Shown piece after piece: positions 42,601-52,159 of a stretch of 64,000 nt of DNA. The DNA is taken from positions 22,465,791-22,529,790 of the forward strand of contig OX336344.1 of NCBI GenBank assembly GCA_946902875.1, in the 5' to 3' direction. This stretch comes from Nematopogon swammerdamellus (Eukaryota; Arthropoda; Insecta; Lepidoptera; Adelidae). Within the stretch, counting starts at the first letter, position 1. Each line of letters opens with the position of its first letter. A program made the position numbers and the translations under genes. The notes below the pieces were generated by a model, which saw nothing but the letters and a program-made list of their open reading frames with translations, made no database searches and was not told the origin of the DNA.

Positions 42601-43508
42601 ATTAAATTCGTACATTTTATGTATTTTTTATTAGTTTTAGTTTAAATATGTAAAATTAATATAACATTTTAAAAATGTGAAATAAAGGATTTAAATAAAT
42701 AAATAATAAATAATAAATAACAAATAACTAACTACCAATAATAAATAATAAATAATACATAATAAATAATAAGTGACAAGTGACAAGTGACAAGTGACAA
42801 GTGACAAGTGACAAGTTACAAGTGACAAGTGACAAGTGACAAGTGACAAGTGACAAGTGACAAGTGACAAGTGACAAGTGACAAGTTACAAGTGACAAGT
42901 GACAAGTGACAAGTGACAAGTGACAAGTGACAAGTGACAAGTAACAAGTAATAAGTAACAAGTAATAAGTAATAAGTAATAAATAATAAATCATAAATAA
43001 TAAAATAGCAAATTCATCGGTACGTCGAGAGGGTTTGACGCGTATCTCCGTTTTCTCTCGGCGATCCCTGTCTCCTCATTCTCATTTCTAGATAGCCTTC
43101 TGCCATTTTTCGAAACTTTCACAAACAACAATTTAAAATTAAACCCAAAACTAAAAACAAAACATTCGAAATCACCTCAAAAATAATATGTTTTCACCAA
43201 AACACATCGTTACTTTGAAGCAGACGGCGTGTTAGTGTTTCACAAACATAACATAACCTAACACGCGCGTTTGGTCTAACTTAGCGAGTAGAATAGCATT
43301 TCGGCGAAACGTGCGGTTTTGACGAAACGCAAACATAACACACGCACTAATCTTATAGCAGAATCGAGCTTCTGGCTGGTTGGTGAACACCAAGTAATAG
43401 AAAGCTGGTAAATGGATGAAGACTCACGTTATAAGGTCCTGAGTTACTCTCAACTTCGGCCAAGGCGAGAGCGACCGCGCCGCAGAGTACAACAGCAAAA
43501 CGGAACAT
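36622..43508 (-). CDS. Secreted/membrane protein, Pro-Tyr-rich with hydrophobic domain (3 coding exons)
   Basis: Spliced minus-strand gene. Coding exons: 43428-43508 (starts at ATG just after TTTCAG; donor GTGAGT), 37587-37711 (donor GTAAGT), 36622-36934 (acceptor TTTTTACAG; stop TGA). Phases join cleanly: 519 nt, 172 residues. Residues 1-17 are a signal peptide (MFRFAVVLCGAVALALA). Residues 28-68 are rich in Pro, Tyr, Gln and Ala (GPPPAPPAPQQAPAR). From about 80 to 128 runs a long hydrophobic Gly/Val/Trp segment (LVWHAWAVVLGAV) that could span a membrane once or twice; C122 and C128 lie at its end. A polar, helix-prone tail ends EKYAGKKN. An alternative acceptor 9 nt downstream in exon 3 also keeps frame. 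ATTAAA (36385-36390) is a possible poly(A) signal. I do not recognise the family; a cuticle or surface role is only suggested by composition. Confidence 0.85.
37112..37554 (-). mobile_element. 5S/tRNA SINE with internal insertion, in intron 3
   Basis: The tail TTTTTATGGAAACTGACACG breaks after CGTAATGTCAGCCCATA; about 50 bp of AT-rich sequence follow, then AGCCCATAACA repeats and the element continues to CTAAGCTACCGAGGCTG. The duplicated CAGCCCATA flanks the extra block. Confidence 0.8.
38105..38460 (+). mobile_element. Family G repeat with GTAT microsatellite, in intron 2
   Basis: TTTTTTACCCGACTACGGCG, AGCC, AAAAAAGGAAGGGTTATGAG, then (TATG)n (38160-38200), and GAGTGGGGTATCAAATTAAA near the end. 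Same order as the minus copy at 18470-18815. Confidence 0.65.
38800..39785 (+). pseudogene. Jockey-type LINE relic, in intron 2
   Basis: Scrambled plus-strand frames. SYPSTRRDVDEKRRRL near 39150; SKLVKFNISKIQVCAFSAKR, then the PSYQGTSLKFCDHLGVLRV part, then FRRDIEGKA (39234-39431). LVKFN..K.QVCAF...K is the hallmark region after the catalytic core of Jockey-like reverse transcriptases. A related 38815-39060 stretch precedes it, suggesting an internal duplication. The end (39640-39770) matches, as nucleotides, the minus-strand relic at 43640-44200. Many stops. Confidence 0.75.
39786..40134. other. Unassigned intronic sequence
   Basis: CGGTCTTCGGCCTTGA and TCAGCTTCGGTCTTGCCCTG phrases recall the GAGGCCGAAG minisatellite at 52-53 kb. 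No gene. Confidence 0.35.
40135..40445 (+). mobile_element. Chimeric SINE: family B head on 5S-SINE body
   Basis: GTACCGTGTGGGGCCGGTAC to TTCTTATATTACTAGGTGGT, then body and tail to GTGTCAGATTCCATAAAAAA. Lies in intron 2, opposite to the gene. Confidence 0.85.
40502..41240. mobile_element. Long foldback element, ~230-bp arms
   Basis: The left arm 40577-40808 is nearly the exact reverse complement of 41005-41235; the centre is about 196 bp. Arm landmarks: ACTAAAACCCGACTACGAAA, AAATTATGAAAATCGTTTAA, GAGCCGTGGTCGGGCGTTCT, TCAACAAGACAAGTGAG. At 40502-40576 the outer end of the left arm is present a second time in tandem. Non-coding. Confidence 0.88.
41241..42700. other. Intronic sequence without recognised gene
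   Basis: AT-rich. At 41955-42080 the phrase AGAAGCTCGATTCTGCT (here CTGAAGCTCGATTCTGCT) and GATGCTATTCTGCTATTTAC occur; their reverse complements occur at 43290-43385, so these may be the inverted ends of one 1.4-kb element or two opposed copies. Confidence 0.4.
42768..42990. repeat. AAGTGAC heptamer tandem array
   Basis: About 28 copies of AAGTGAC with rare AAGTTAC variants, grading at both ends into AAGTAAT and AATAAAT units. The minus-strand open frame through it (LVTCHLS repeats) is a product of the 7-mer. Confidence 0.92.
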
Positions 43509-43639
43509 CTGAAACAAATTATTTATGAGAGAATACCATTGATTTTATAGGGGTTATAAAATCAATGGAGAATACTAAACTAATGTGATTGTTTGAATCA
43601 CTATTATAATTTTTTTAATGAAAATCGTGACATGTTTTT

Positions 43640-44205
43640 ATTATTTTTTTTTCTAATGGGAAGCACGACATTTGGCGCGCCCCAGACTAACGCAGAGGTG
43701 TAGTCCGACGGCGCCCACGGGCATTCGGATATTTACGGGGGCTGCGAATACCATGTCGGCCGGCTAGGTGCACCTTCACATTATGTTTGAAGGATCCCAA
43801 ACTGTACATCAGAGGTAAGGATGCAGGCGGTAGTGCATTCCACATGTTGGAAACCCTGTAAATAAAGGATTTACGGGATCGATTTGTCCTAAGTGGGGGG
43901 ATATCCGAGGGGATATCGACAGTATGTGGGTTCCGCCTACAAGTTGTTGTCTAACAATAACAACTTGCTCCGCTAGACTCAATCCAGCGTCGTGCCGCGT
44001 CGTGCGACGGGTGGGTGACCCTGCGGTGCCACGCGACTTAGAACCACTGCAACCCCGTAGGGAAGTCGGCTTCCCTAAGTGAGTTCTATCGCCAATTTAC
44101 GGCGAGTATTCGGAGGAGCTATTTAACGTGATTCTGCCGTCTCCATTCCACCTCCGCACTAAGCGTACTGAGCATGGGATGCACCCCTATAGAATCGACC
44201 TATCA
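43640..44205 (-). pseudogene. Jockey-type LINE C-terminal relic, in intron 1
   Basis: The minus strand reads RYPLGYPPT-like residues, then YRVSNMWNALPPASLPLMYS, LGSFKHNVKVHLAGRHGI and RGRRRTTPLR before a stop, in shifting frames. VSNMWNALP...Y.L..FK..V is the classic end of a Jockey-like ORF2. It runs in the same sense as the host gene. Confidence 0.75.
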
Positions 44206-44220
44206 ACCGCTTCTGCAGCT

Positions 44221-44600
44221 TTTTTTTTAATGGAAACTGACACGGTTGGCTACATCACGTACAAAATCCGTGATGTCAGCCCATAGCACCGGGCGAACTA
44301 GGTGCTATGTCAGTGCTTCCCTTCATTTCATGTCGGCTACACTGAACTGGACGGAAAACACGAACTATTTACATAGCCGTTTCGAACGAAATTTCATTCA
44401 GTGCGGTGGTGCCAACCCGGGCGGGATAAACCCTACCATCTAGTAAGTTAAGAAGGGAATGGACCTACAGTTTTACGTGGAATCCGAACCGCGGTCAGCC
44501 TATAACGGTCGAGCGGTCACCCATCCAAGTACTGACCGTGCTCAGGTTTGCTTAACAACAGTCGACCGACCGCACCACTGAGCTACCGAGGCGGCTGACG
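44221..44600 (-). mobile_element. 5S/tRNA-headed SINE, complete, in intron 1
   Basis: TTTTTTAATGGAAACTGACA to CTGAGCTACCGAGGCGGCTG. Same sense as the gene, about 180 bp inside the first donor. Confidence 0.88.
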
Positions 44601-44787
44601 GTCTTTTATTTACAGAGCAAAATATGGAATAACAAATAGAAAACCGTACTGTTGTAATGTTACAAATTTAAGGAACTTTGCATTAAGTTAGAAATTTTAC
44701 TGAATAACTTTTTTTACATGCATGCGCAGTTTATAAATTAAACATAAACAAAATATAAAATTGATTAATATTAAAATAAAAACTTAC

Positions 44788-44843
44788 CTCGATTTGGAAT
44801 TCTCACACACAGGTATGCACTTTGCAAAATCAACTTCAACACT
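44788..44843 (-). other. Non-coding first exon (5' UTR) of the 172-residue gene
   Basis: From the initiator A (44843) to CGAG before the donor GTAAGT (44782-44787). 56 nt with no ATG-initiated frame of note. Intron 1 (43509-44787) follows. Confidence 0.65.
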
Positions 44844-44879
44844 GATTGTGAGGGCTTCCTTCCCTGCATATAAATAGGT
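44841..44879 (-). promoter_or_regulatory. Core promoter: TATA-like box and TCAGT initiator
   Basis: On the minus strand CCTATTTATATGC lies about 28-33 nt upstream of ATCAGTG. TCAGT is the arthropod initiator, and the spacing matches a TATA-Inr promoter. Transcription would start at about 44843 and feed the exon chain to 36622. Confidence 0.65.
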
Positions 44880-45089
44880 CACTCGTTTGCCGAAATTACT
44901 AATAGGTCAGAAGAAAGTTACTCATTAGGAAATAGTATAATTACTAATAACTCTGCCGCTTTCCAAATTTCTTACTCAGTCGCTTTTGATTTCGATAATG
45001 ACCGATACTAATGTATTGAGTTCAGAATGAGTCACTGCAATGGATTCTCCGTAGGAAGCAAGGTGTAATACCATTACGCGTGTATTTTT

Positions 45090-45097
45090 TACAAAAA

Positions 45098-45138
<41 letters not shown>

Positions 45139-45506
45139 GAACCTGACACGGTTGGCTACATCACCTACAACATCCGTGATGTCAGCCCATAACACAGGGT
45201 GAACTAGGTGCCATGTCAGTGCTTCCCTTCATTTCATGTCGGCTACACTAAACTGGACGGAAAACACGAACTATTTACATAGCCGTTTCGACCGACGTTT
45301 CGTTCAGTGCGGTGGTACCAACCCGGCCGGGATAAACCCTACCACCTAGTAAGGTAAGAAGGGAAGGGACCTACAGTTTAACGTGGAATCCGAACCACGG
45401 TCAGCCTCCAACGGTCAAGCGGTCACCCATCCAAACACTGACCGCGCTCAGCGTTGCTTAATAACAGTTGACTAACCAACCGCGCCACTGAGCTACCGAG
45501 GCTGAC
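45090..45506 (-). mobile_element. 5S/tRNA-headed SINE with very long T tract
   Basis: The T run (A tail on the minus strand) spans about 37 nt (45099-45135), the longest in the window, followed by an intact body and head (to ACTGAGCTACCGAGGCTGAC). It is very close to the copy at 14290-14637 (both have GGAACCTGACACGGTTG and CAACCCGGCCGGGATAAACC). It lies just upstream of the 172-residue gene's promoter. Confidence 0.9.
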
Positions 45507-45539
45507 GAATTTAAATACTGCAAATTAAATAACCTACTG

Positions 45540-45705
45540 CATGACTGTAGAAATACCGTACCAAGGCGAGAGGTGGCTAGTCTGTCGCCCTTGAGACATT
45601 TCGTCTTTATCATAGACAACTATTATTTTTACTCTGGCAATATTAGTTTGCTATGCCTTTACTGTTAGTCGCCTTTTACGACATGCACGGGGAGAGATGA
45701 AGTTG
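45540..45705 (-). mobile_element. Family B fragment, internally disrupted
   Basis: TACCAAGGCGAGAGGTGGCT to TTGAGACATTTCGTC, about 65 bp of other sequence, then AGTCGCCTTTTACGACATGC to AGAGATGAAG. Confidence 0.7.
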
Positions 45706-45792
45706 GAAATTGGTTTTCATAAAAGCATCATAAAAAATTCAAGGGTCGGCTAAGTCGTTCAACTGGCTTAGTGAATTGTGGGCGTATAATTG

Positions 45793-46150
45793 TCAGTTTC
45801 GTTAGCTCAGTGGTGCGGTCGGTCGACTGTCGATCGCGATCATAAGCACACCTGGGCACGGTCAGTACTTGGATGGGTGACCGCTCGAACGTTGGAGGCT
45901 GACCCTGGCTCGGATTTCACGTAAAACTGTAGGTCCCTAGGGTTTAACCGGCGCGGGTTGATACCACCGCACCGAATAAAAAGTCGGTCGAAACGGCTAT
46001 GTAAATAGTTCGTGTTTTCTTTCCAGTTCAGTGTAGCCGGCGCGACCGAAGGGAAGCACTGACATGGCACCTAGTTCACCAAGGTGTTACGTGCTGTGAA
46101 ATCACGGATGTAGTAGGTGATATAGCCAACTGTGTCAGTCTGCATAAAAT
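45793..46150 (+). mobile_element. 5S/tRNA-headed SINE, near complete
   Basis: TGTCAGTTTCGTTAGCTCAG, GGTCAGTACTTGGATGGGTG, a short deletion after GTAGGTCCCT, then body and tail to GTCTGCATAAAAT. More diverged than the other complete copies. Confidence 0.85.
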
Positions 46151-46174
46151 ATATAAATTCATATAATATACTAG

Positions 46175-46420
46175 CTGCAGCTGTGCCCGCGGCTCCGCCC
46201 GCTCTCATATTTGACTTCTCTGCTAACCTCATAAGCCATTTAGCGTGATAGTAAGTAGCCTATAGTTGATGGGAAGAATCAAGCTATCCGTAGAATGTTG
46301 TTTTATTAAAATCGGTTCAGTGGTTCTCGAGTTATAAGCGGACAGACAGACATACACTAGACATAGACACTCAGACACTCAGACAGAAAGCAGACGTTGG
46401 ATTTTATTATAGGTAAGGAA
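46175..46420 (+). mobile_element. Family D LINE 3' end, tandem copy 1
   Basis: GCTGTGCCCGCGGCTCCGCC to TTTTATTATAGGTAAGGAAG. Repeated immediately at 46452-46710. Confidence 0.75.
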
Positions 46421-46451
46421 GGAAGGATAAGGAAAGAAGGATAAGGATTTT

Positions 46452-46710
46452 ATGGGAACACTAGCTGTGCCCGCGGCTCCGCCCGCTCTCATATTTCACT
46501 TCACTGCTAACCTCATAAGCCATTTAGCGTGATAGTAAGTAGCCTATAGGTGATGGGAAGAATCAAGCTATCCGTAGAATGTTGTTTTATTAAAATCGGT
46601 TCAGTGGTTCTCGAGTATTAAGCGGACAGACAGACATACACTCAGACACTCAGACACTCAGACACTCAGACAGAGAGCAGACGTTGGATTTTATTATAGG
46701 TAAGGACAAG
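46452..46710 (+). mobile_element. Family D LINE 3' end, tandem copy 2
   Basis: CTAGCTGTGCCCGCGGCTCC to TTTATTATAGGTAAGGAC, with expanded CACTCAGACACTCAGA repeats. Almost identical to copy 1. Confidence 0.75.
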
Positions 46711-47148
46711 GACATAATGTTCCCACAGGGGCACTCGTCAGGTTGTCACCGTAAATGCTATGAAAGGCATTCAGAACTCAATCCAACTCCTTTCATTAAC
46801 ACTATGAATGTCCTCGGTATGGAAGTAAGAAGAAAAGGAAATGACGGTGAATAGGCTGTGTACAGAGTACCATAATAAATAAGGCTGCTATTGGTTCATC
46901 AAGTCAACCGTCCGCGCCGGCGGCGTTTCGTAAACATTAATGTTTTATTATCGGAAAATGTTTTATTATACAGTGAATTAAGCTGTATTGAATGCCAAGG
47001 GTGTAAGTTAAAGTAAATTATATGGCCAGTTCTTTTTCGTGAATTTTTTCTTATTTGAAATAAGTGTGCGGCAAATTTAACACACTTAAAATTATACGCA
47101 AGAAATCATTTTAACTATATCAAATTATTTACTAAGTCAGGCTAGGTT
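46711..47148. other. Unassigned region
   Basis: No gene or repeat recognised except TCAGGCTAGGTTAGGTTA at 47137-47154. Confidence 0.35.
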
Positions 47149-47152
47149 AGGT

Positions 47153-47475
47153 TACGTGTGGGGTCGGTACATAAAAATAATAGCCCCACTTCATCTCTCC
47201 CCGTGCATGTAGTAAAAGGCGACTAAGGGATAAAGACAAGGTGCCGTGCTAAAGGGCGACAGGATAGCCATCTCTTACCTTGGCGCGGTACTTCCACCGA
47301 GTCATGCAGCAGGTGGGTTTTCGTGCCTACTTTCTGCTTGATAGTTATCTTGTTTGAATACTCCGCTAAACGTTGTACATCGATGTTGTGCTGTAATTTA
47401 CATGAGTACTTGCAGCACAACACCGATTACGCTGCTCACGTCGATTGTCGGGATACAGCGTGTGGTATGTATGTC
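47153..47475 (+). mobile_element. Family B repeat inserted in GGTTA repeats
   Basis: CGTGTGGGGTCGGTACATAA to GATTGTCGGGATACAGCGTG and TATGTATG. Immediately upstream is GTCAGGCTAGGTTAGGTTA; immediately downstream GTCAGGTTAGGTTAGGTTAG. Confidence 0.82.
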
Positions 47476-48689
47476 AGGTTAGGTTAGGTTAGGTTGTAAT
47501 CATTTTCGTTTATTTAATTAAAGGCGACGAGTGAAATTATAATAAATTTCCATTTTACAGCATTGTTTTACAGCAGAGATCCCTTCAACAAATTAGGAAA
47601 AGTGTCGTGCTCTCCGAATAGGCTGACCTAATCTTCATCAAACATAGTTAAAGCTGCGTCTCCTGCGCATGTTTTTTCAAAACATTACACAAGAAACATT
47701 ACATTTAATTTTGTATGAACACAAAAACATTTGTTTTCATACAATGTGTATGGCCACGCCCCAATGTTTCTATGTTTCTGCTTAAGAAACATTCCGGTGA
47801 ACCCAGTTTTCTAATAAAAAGACCGCATTCATGTTCATATTCATATTCATATTTTTATTGATTCCTTTGGTACCACGGTACACTTGAATAAGTCAGGCAT
47901 AACATTTACACACACATTGAATAGAACACATATAAATAATTATTAGCTAGGTAATTATAAGTAAAATGTTTGGGTTCGAGCAAAAAATTGCCTTTCAAAT
48001 CGGTTAATCCGTTTGGGAGCTACGATGCCACAGACAGCAGAGAGTGTCAGACGGAGTCCTCAAACTTATAACACCACTCCTTTTGAGTCGGGTGTTGAAA
48101 ACATTACATCCGTACGTAGCATACTGTCCCCATAGTGGTGCTTCACATCAGTTAAAACAAAATTAACAATATTCTATATTCCTGTTGAATAAATAAATAC
48201 CAAACGAATAAGACGGAATAGATCAAACACGCAAAAAAAAGAACAGACGTACTTCTACCACACAAAACCAAAAACAAGCATAAAGAACATTTAATGCGTT
48301 CAAAGACAATAGTGCTCAACACGCTTTTATATTCCTTTATCAATACTTATTTCTTCTTTAATCGGGCGGCGGCTCTCAATAAAGGGCGGTCTGTTTGGTT
48401 GAGAGTTGAGACCTCGGTTGAGACCAAAGAAGTAAAAACAATAGAGCCGTCATCGACTGAAATAAGTGTTCCGAACTCCCACCTTGGCACGGTCCCTCTA
48501 ATTTGCCATGCCGTAAGCTCCGCAATAACCGCCCATCTCTGGATTGAATATTTTATGTACTTAGCGGGTCCCCGACGCCTTTAAGAACCTAACTAACCTG
48601 AAATTATTTGTGATTTTTTTGGTTCAGGTGTTTTTGAAATTTGTAATTTAACTTTTATTTCAGGCTTTTTAAGGGACATAATATTTTAC
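47476..48689. other. Mostly unassigned; LINE-tail phrase at 47960-48080
   Basis: The stretch 47960-48080 contains CGGTTAATCCGTTTGGGAGC and TACGATGCCACAGACAG, the reverse of the CCCCCGAC repeat terminus. No gene recognised. Confidence 0.4.
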
Positions 48690-49065
48690 GTAATTTTCTA
48701 ATTACTTGATTACAAACATAGCTAAGAACCGTCCCGGTTAACCCGGCTTTCTATAGTCTGTTCCAAATAAGCCTGGATAAAAAGTCATTGACCTTTGAGT
48801 GCTATCTCCCTTGCACAAACGTGAAACGCTAAGCGCCGTCTCTCTCCTGCGCCGCCGGTGTCGTGGCACAAGAAGAGACAGCGCTTAGCGTTTCACGTTT
48901 GTGCAACTCAAAGGTCAATTACTTTTTATTCAGGCTTATTTGGAACATACCATAATAAAAATAACCGCATCCAAATCAGTCCATCCGTTTCAGAGCTACG
49001 ATGCCACAGACAGACCGACCGACAGGCGGAGGCGTCAAACTTATAACAAGGTGGTTAAAAATATA
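48690..49065 (-). mobile_element. CCCCCGAC-type repeat split by a foldback MITE
   Basis: The outer parts TTACTTGATTACAAACATAG, CTAAGAACCGTCCCGGTTAA and GCATCCAAATCAGTCCATCC, GAGCTACGATGCCACAGACA match the reverse of 26145-26330. They are separated by the foldback at 48757-48955. Confidence 0.65.
48757..48955. mobile_element. Foldback MITE inside a CCCCCGAC-type repeat
   Basis: TGTTCCAAATAAGCCTGGAT with TTGCACAAACGTGAAACGCT on the left is mirrored by AGCGTTTCACGTTTGTGCAA and GGCTTATTTGGAACA on the right. Arms are about 80 bp, the centre about 35 bp. Confidence 0.85.
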
Positions 49066-49540
49066 AAAAATATAAATATGCAATATTTTTTTTTTCATTT
49101 TTTATTAAGTATTATATTTTAATGAACTTATGAGAGAAGAGAGAATACAAATGAAAACTATGCAAATAAGTTTCAGGATAATATAATATACTATATATAT
49201 GTATTAATACGTTAAAATTGATTGGGTGCCAAACAAATTATTTTATTAGGGTAAATTATAATATGAGTTTTCTGTGGTATACATTTCTTTTGGTTGGACC
49301 CGAGATATTAATGTTTTGAATGAAACCCTTTCAAAGCAGGTCCTTTGAGGCTGTAGAGCATTGGTTCTATTAAGATTGTTTATATTCCGGGGCTTCCTGC
49401 CCTTGATGTTCCCACGGGCAAGCAAATATAAAAGTAAAGACATTCTGTCAAAAAAAAAAAAAATTATAAAACCCGACTGTAAAAACGAAGACTACAAGTC
49501 AAGTTGAAGCTACAATCAAATGTATGTCTTATTTTATACG
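49066..49540. other. AT-rich, no gene seen
   Basis: No gene or repeat recognised. Confidence 0.4.
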
Positions 49541-49542
49541 GA

Positions 49543-49662
49543 CCTACAGTTTTACACGAAATCACGGTCACCCATCCAAGTTCAACGCGCCCGCGTGTGC
49601 TTAATTTCTCAATCGAACGTCGTCAATCCTTAGCACGACCGAGCTACAGAGACTAACAAACT
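49543..49662 (-). mobile_element. 5S/tRNA SINE head, old copy
   Basis: GACCTACAGTTTTACACG, CGGTCACCCATCCAAGT and CACGACCGAGCTACAGAG remain. Diverged. Confidence 0.6.
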
Positions 49663-50114
49663 TTGACTTCGTTTGAGATTTCAATCCATTTCAGTATAGA
49701 CGGCGGCGCCCGTCTAGCCACGTGGAAAGCTCATCATTAAGAAGAGAATCTGAGTTACTCGGTTACAACATATTTTAGAAATTTTAATAGCAGTATATTC
49801 CACTCAGTTTTACGTTAATATTTTAAGTAAATTAAATTAGTAAGTTTAAGTAAATTAGGTTTACAGAGTCTAACAGCTACCTTTTAGCCATCGATTAACG
49901 ACAACACTAGATTTGGTATAACGGCGTAAATACTGGTACACACAAAATGGGACGGCCGGTCTTATATTCACTCAGTCAACGTACGATTCATACAAAAAAG
50001 CTCGCACGGTTTACCATATCTTCTTAGATTGTTGTATTTTGATACTTCTGTCGTATTGTTTACTATTGTCTTAATACAATGAGGCCTTACGCCTCACTCA
50101 CATATATGTACAAC
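49663..50114. other. Unassigned region
   Basis: No gene or repeat recognised. Confidence 0.35.
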
Positions 50115-50400
50115 ATTTTTAGAGTTCCGTATCCGTCGTTACCCTATTACTAAGCCTACACCGTCTGTCTGTCTGTCCGTCCGTCTGTCTGTCCGAGGGC
50201 TGTATCTCTTGAACCGTAATAGGTAGCCCGTTGAAATTTTCACAGAATATTAAATTTGTGTTAATTATTATGGCAGATATCCTAACAAATAATAATATTA
50301 AAAAATCAAAGAGTAAAAAATTAAGTGGGCCCCAATACAAGAAACCTGTTTTTTTTTTAAATAGGTACATCCAATTTTCAAATTTGTTTTTGATTATAGT
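50115..50400 (+). mobile_element. Family C repeat, 5' part
   Basis: TTTAGAGTTCCGTATCCGTC, CTGTCTGTCCGTCCG and TCTCTTGAACCGTAATAGGT are present; the GAGTTCGACTC end is missing. Frames on both strands (50119-50442, 50231-50416) are incidental. Confidence 0.7.
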
Positions 50401-50452
50401 GCAAACTCTAAAGTAAAACAACAAATAATAAAAATTTACCAATTATCTAGTT

Positions 50453-50783
50453 TTTTTATTTTTTTTTTTATGGAAACTGACACGGTTGGCTACATCACCT
50501 ACAACATCCGTGATATCAGCCCATAACACCGGATGAACTTGGTGCCACGTCAGTGCTTCCCTTCGGTCGTGCCGGCTACACTGAACTGGACGGAAAACAC
50601 AAACTATTTAAATAGCCGTTTCGACCGACCTTTCATTCAGTGCGGTGGTTCCAACCCGGGCGGGTTAAACCCTACCACCTAGTAATATAAGAAGGGAGTC
50701 ATATCCCTTAGTCGCCTTTTACGACATGCACGGGGAGAGATGCAGTGGGGCGATTCTTTTAAAGTACCGGCCCCACACGGTAT
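50453..50783 (-). mobile_element. Chimeric SINE: family B head on 5S-SINE body, complete
   Basis: TTTTATGGAAACTGACACGG to AGTAATATAAGAAGGGAGTC (body), then TAGTCGCCTTTTACGACATG to CCGGCCCCACACGGTA (head). Cleanest minus-strand chimera. Confidence 0.88.
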
Positions 50784-51344
50784 CTAGTTGTACTAGTGGA
50801 ACCCTCGGTCCGCGAGTATTTGGTCGGTGGCTGTTAAGTTTTTCTTAATAAAAAATAGTATTGGTCATTGATTTTATTCAATGGTATTGGTGTATACATA
50901 TCTAAATGTGGTCCGCTTTTGTGCCATGCTTCGATGACGGTCACATATCTAGTGTTGTGGTTGATCGATGCCGTTAGCATTCTAAAATATGACAACATGC
51001 TAATGTAGGTTCACATCAGAGGCTCGAGCCATTCGTGAATATAACAAGATGACGTCCGTAAATCTACGTCAAACTGATTGAATTAGTTCGCCAGAGAGAA
51101 GGGACCGGAAATAATTGGTATTTATATGGCAGTTGACTCGCCCGTTCTTTTGCCCCGGGCAAACAGACATAAATTCGTATTAGATGTGGCGGGGAAGGCT
51201 TACCTACTTAGGTATGGACCGCGAGACGGCAGGGAGCCGGTAAATTGCTAACAGAGAGTATACAATACGCTCTTGAGGCGTACCGAAGAACGCTAGAAGA
51301 CAGCTAGCGGGCGATGGCATTACATGGTTCTATAGGTCGATTTC
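50784..51344. other. Unassigned region
   Basis: No gene recognised. Confidence 0.35.
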
Positions 51345-51630
51345 GACTGTTGGAGGCTGACCGTGGTTCGGATTTCACGTTAAACTGTTAGGTCCCTTCC
51401 GTTCTTACCTTACTAGGTGGTAGGGTTTATCCAGGCCAGGTTGGTACCACCGCACTGAATGAAACGTCGGTCGAATCGGCTGAGTAAATAGTTCGTGTTT
51501 TCCGTCCAGTTCAGTGTAGCCGACATGAAGTGCAGGGAAGCACTGACATGGCACCTAGTTCACCCGGTGTTATGGGCTGACATCACGGATGTTGTAGGTG
51601 CTTTAGCCAACCGTGTCAATATCCATAAAA
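51345..51630 (+). mobile_element. 5S/tRNA SINE, 5' truncated
   Basis: Starts inside the head at TGTTGGAGGCTGACCGTGG and runs to the CATAAAAAATA tail. Confidence 0.82.
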
Positions 51631-51654
51631 AATAACTGCTGCCTTCTGATAAAT

Positions 51655-51900
51655 AACATATCTATACATATAATAAAATCGTAGAGGTAAGAAAGTCTGT
51701 ACATTGAATGTATTCGGAAAAAAACTAACCAGGGTGGCTTAAAATGAGATACTGAACATGTTAGAACAGTTTTTAAAATTTTTGTTTGTTTGTTTGTTTG
51801 TTTGTTTGTCTGTACGCGCATCACGCAAAAACCACTGAACGGAATTAGACGAAACTTTGTATAGTGGCAGTTTATATGCCGGGTTAACATAATACGTAAA
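51655..51900 (+). mobile_element. LINE 3' end with TTTG microsatellite
   Basis: ATAATAAAATCGTAGAGGTA, TACATTGAATGTATTCGG, (TTTG)n at 51783-51810, then ACGCGCATCACGCAAAAACC. The reverse lies at 8758-8882. Confidence 0.6.
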
Positions 51901-52159
51901 AAAAATTAACAAAAATTAAAAAAAATTAACAATTATAAACATTATTGCGCGTTTAAAATCACGTAGTCCAAAGTAAAGGTAAAAACAATTTTAAATGTCA
52001 TGTTGACAACGGAGAACTGTCATCTCGACGTGAGCTGGCCGGTGACAAATTGTTTCATTATATAAAAATAATAATTGAAAGTCGAAGTTATGTCGCTGTC
52101 ATTGGTGCAATAAAATTTATATATCTGTTGCCCGCGGCTTCGCTCGCGTGAAATTCGTA

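Noticed and set aside
42728..42994. LVTCHLS repeat protein frame
   Set aside because: A direct translation of the AAGTGAC heptamer.
41955..43385. Single 1.4-kb TIR transposon spanning the heptamer array
   Set aside because: The inverted AAGCTCGATTCTGCT ends are similar only over short stretches and could be two opposed copies of one small repeat; kept as a note only.
47473..47500. Chromosome end (telomere)
   Set aside because: Only about four GGTTA units within ordinary interspersed DNA; interstitial.
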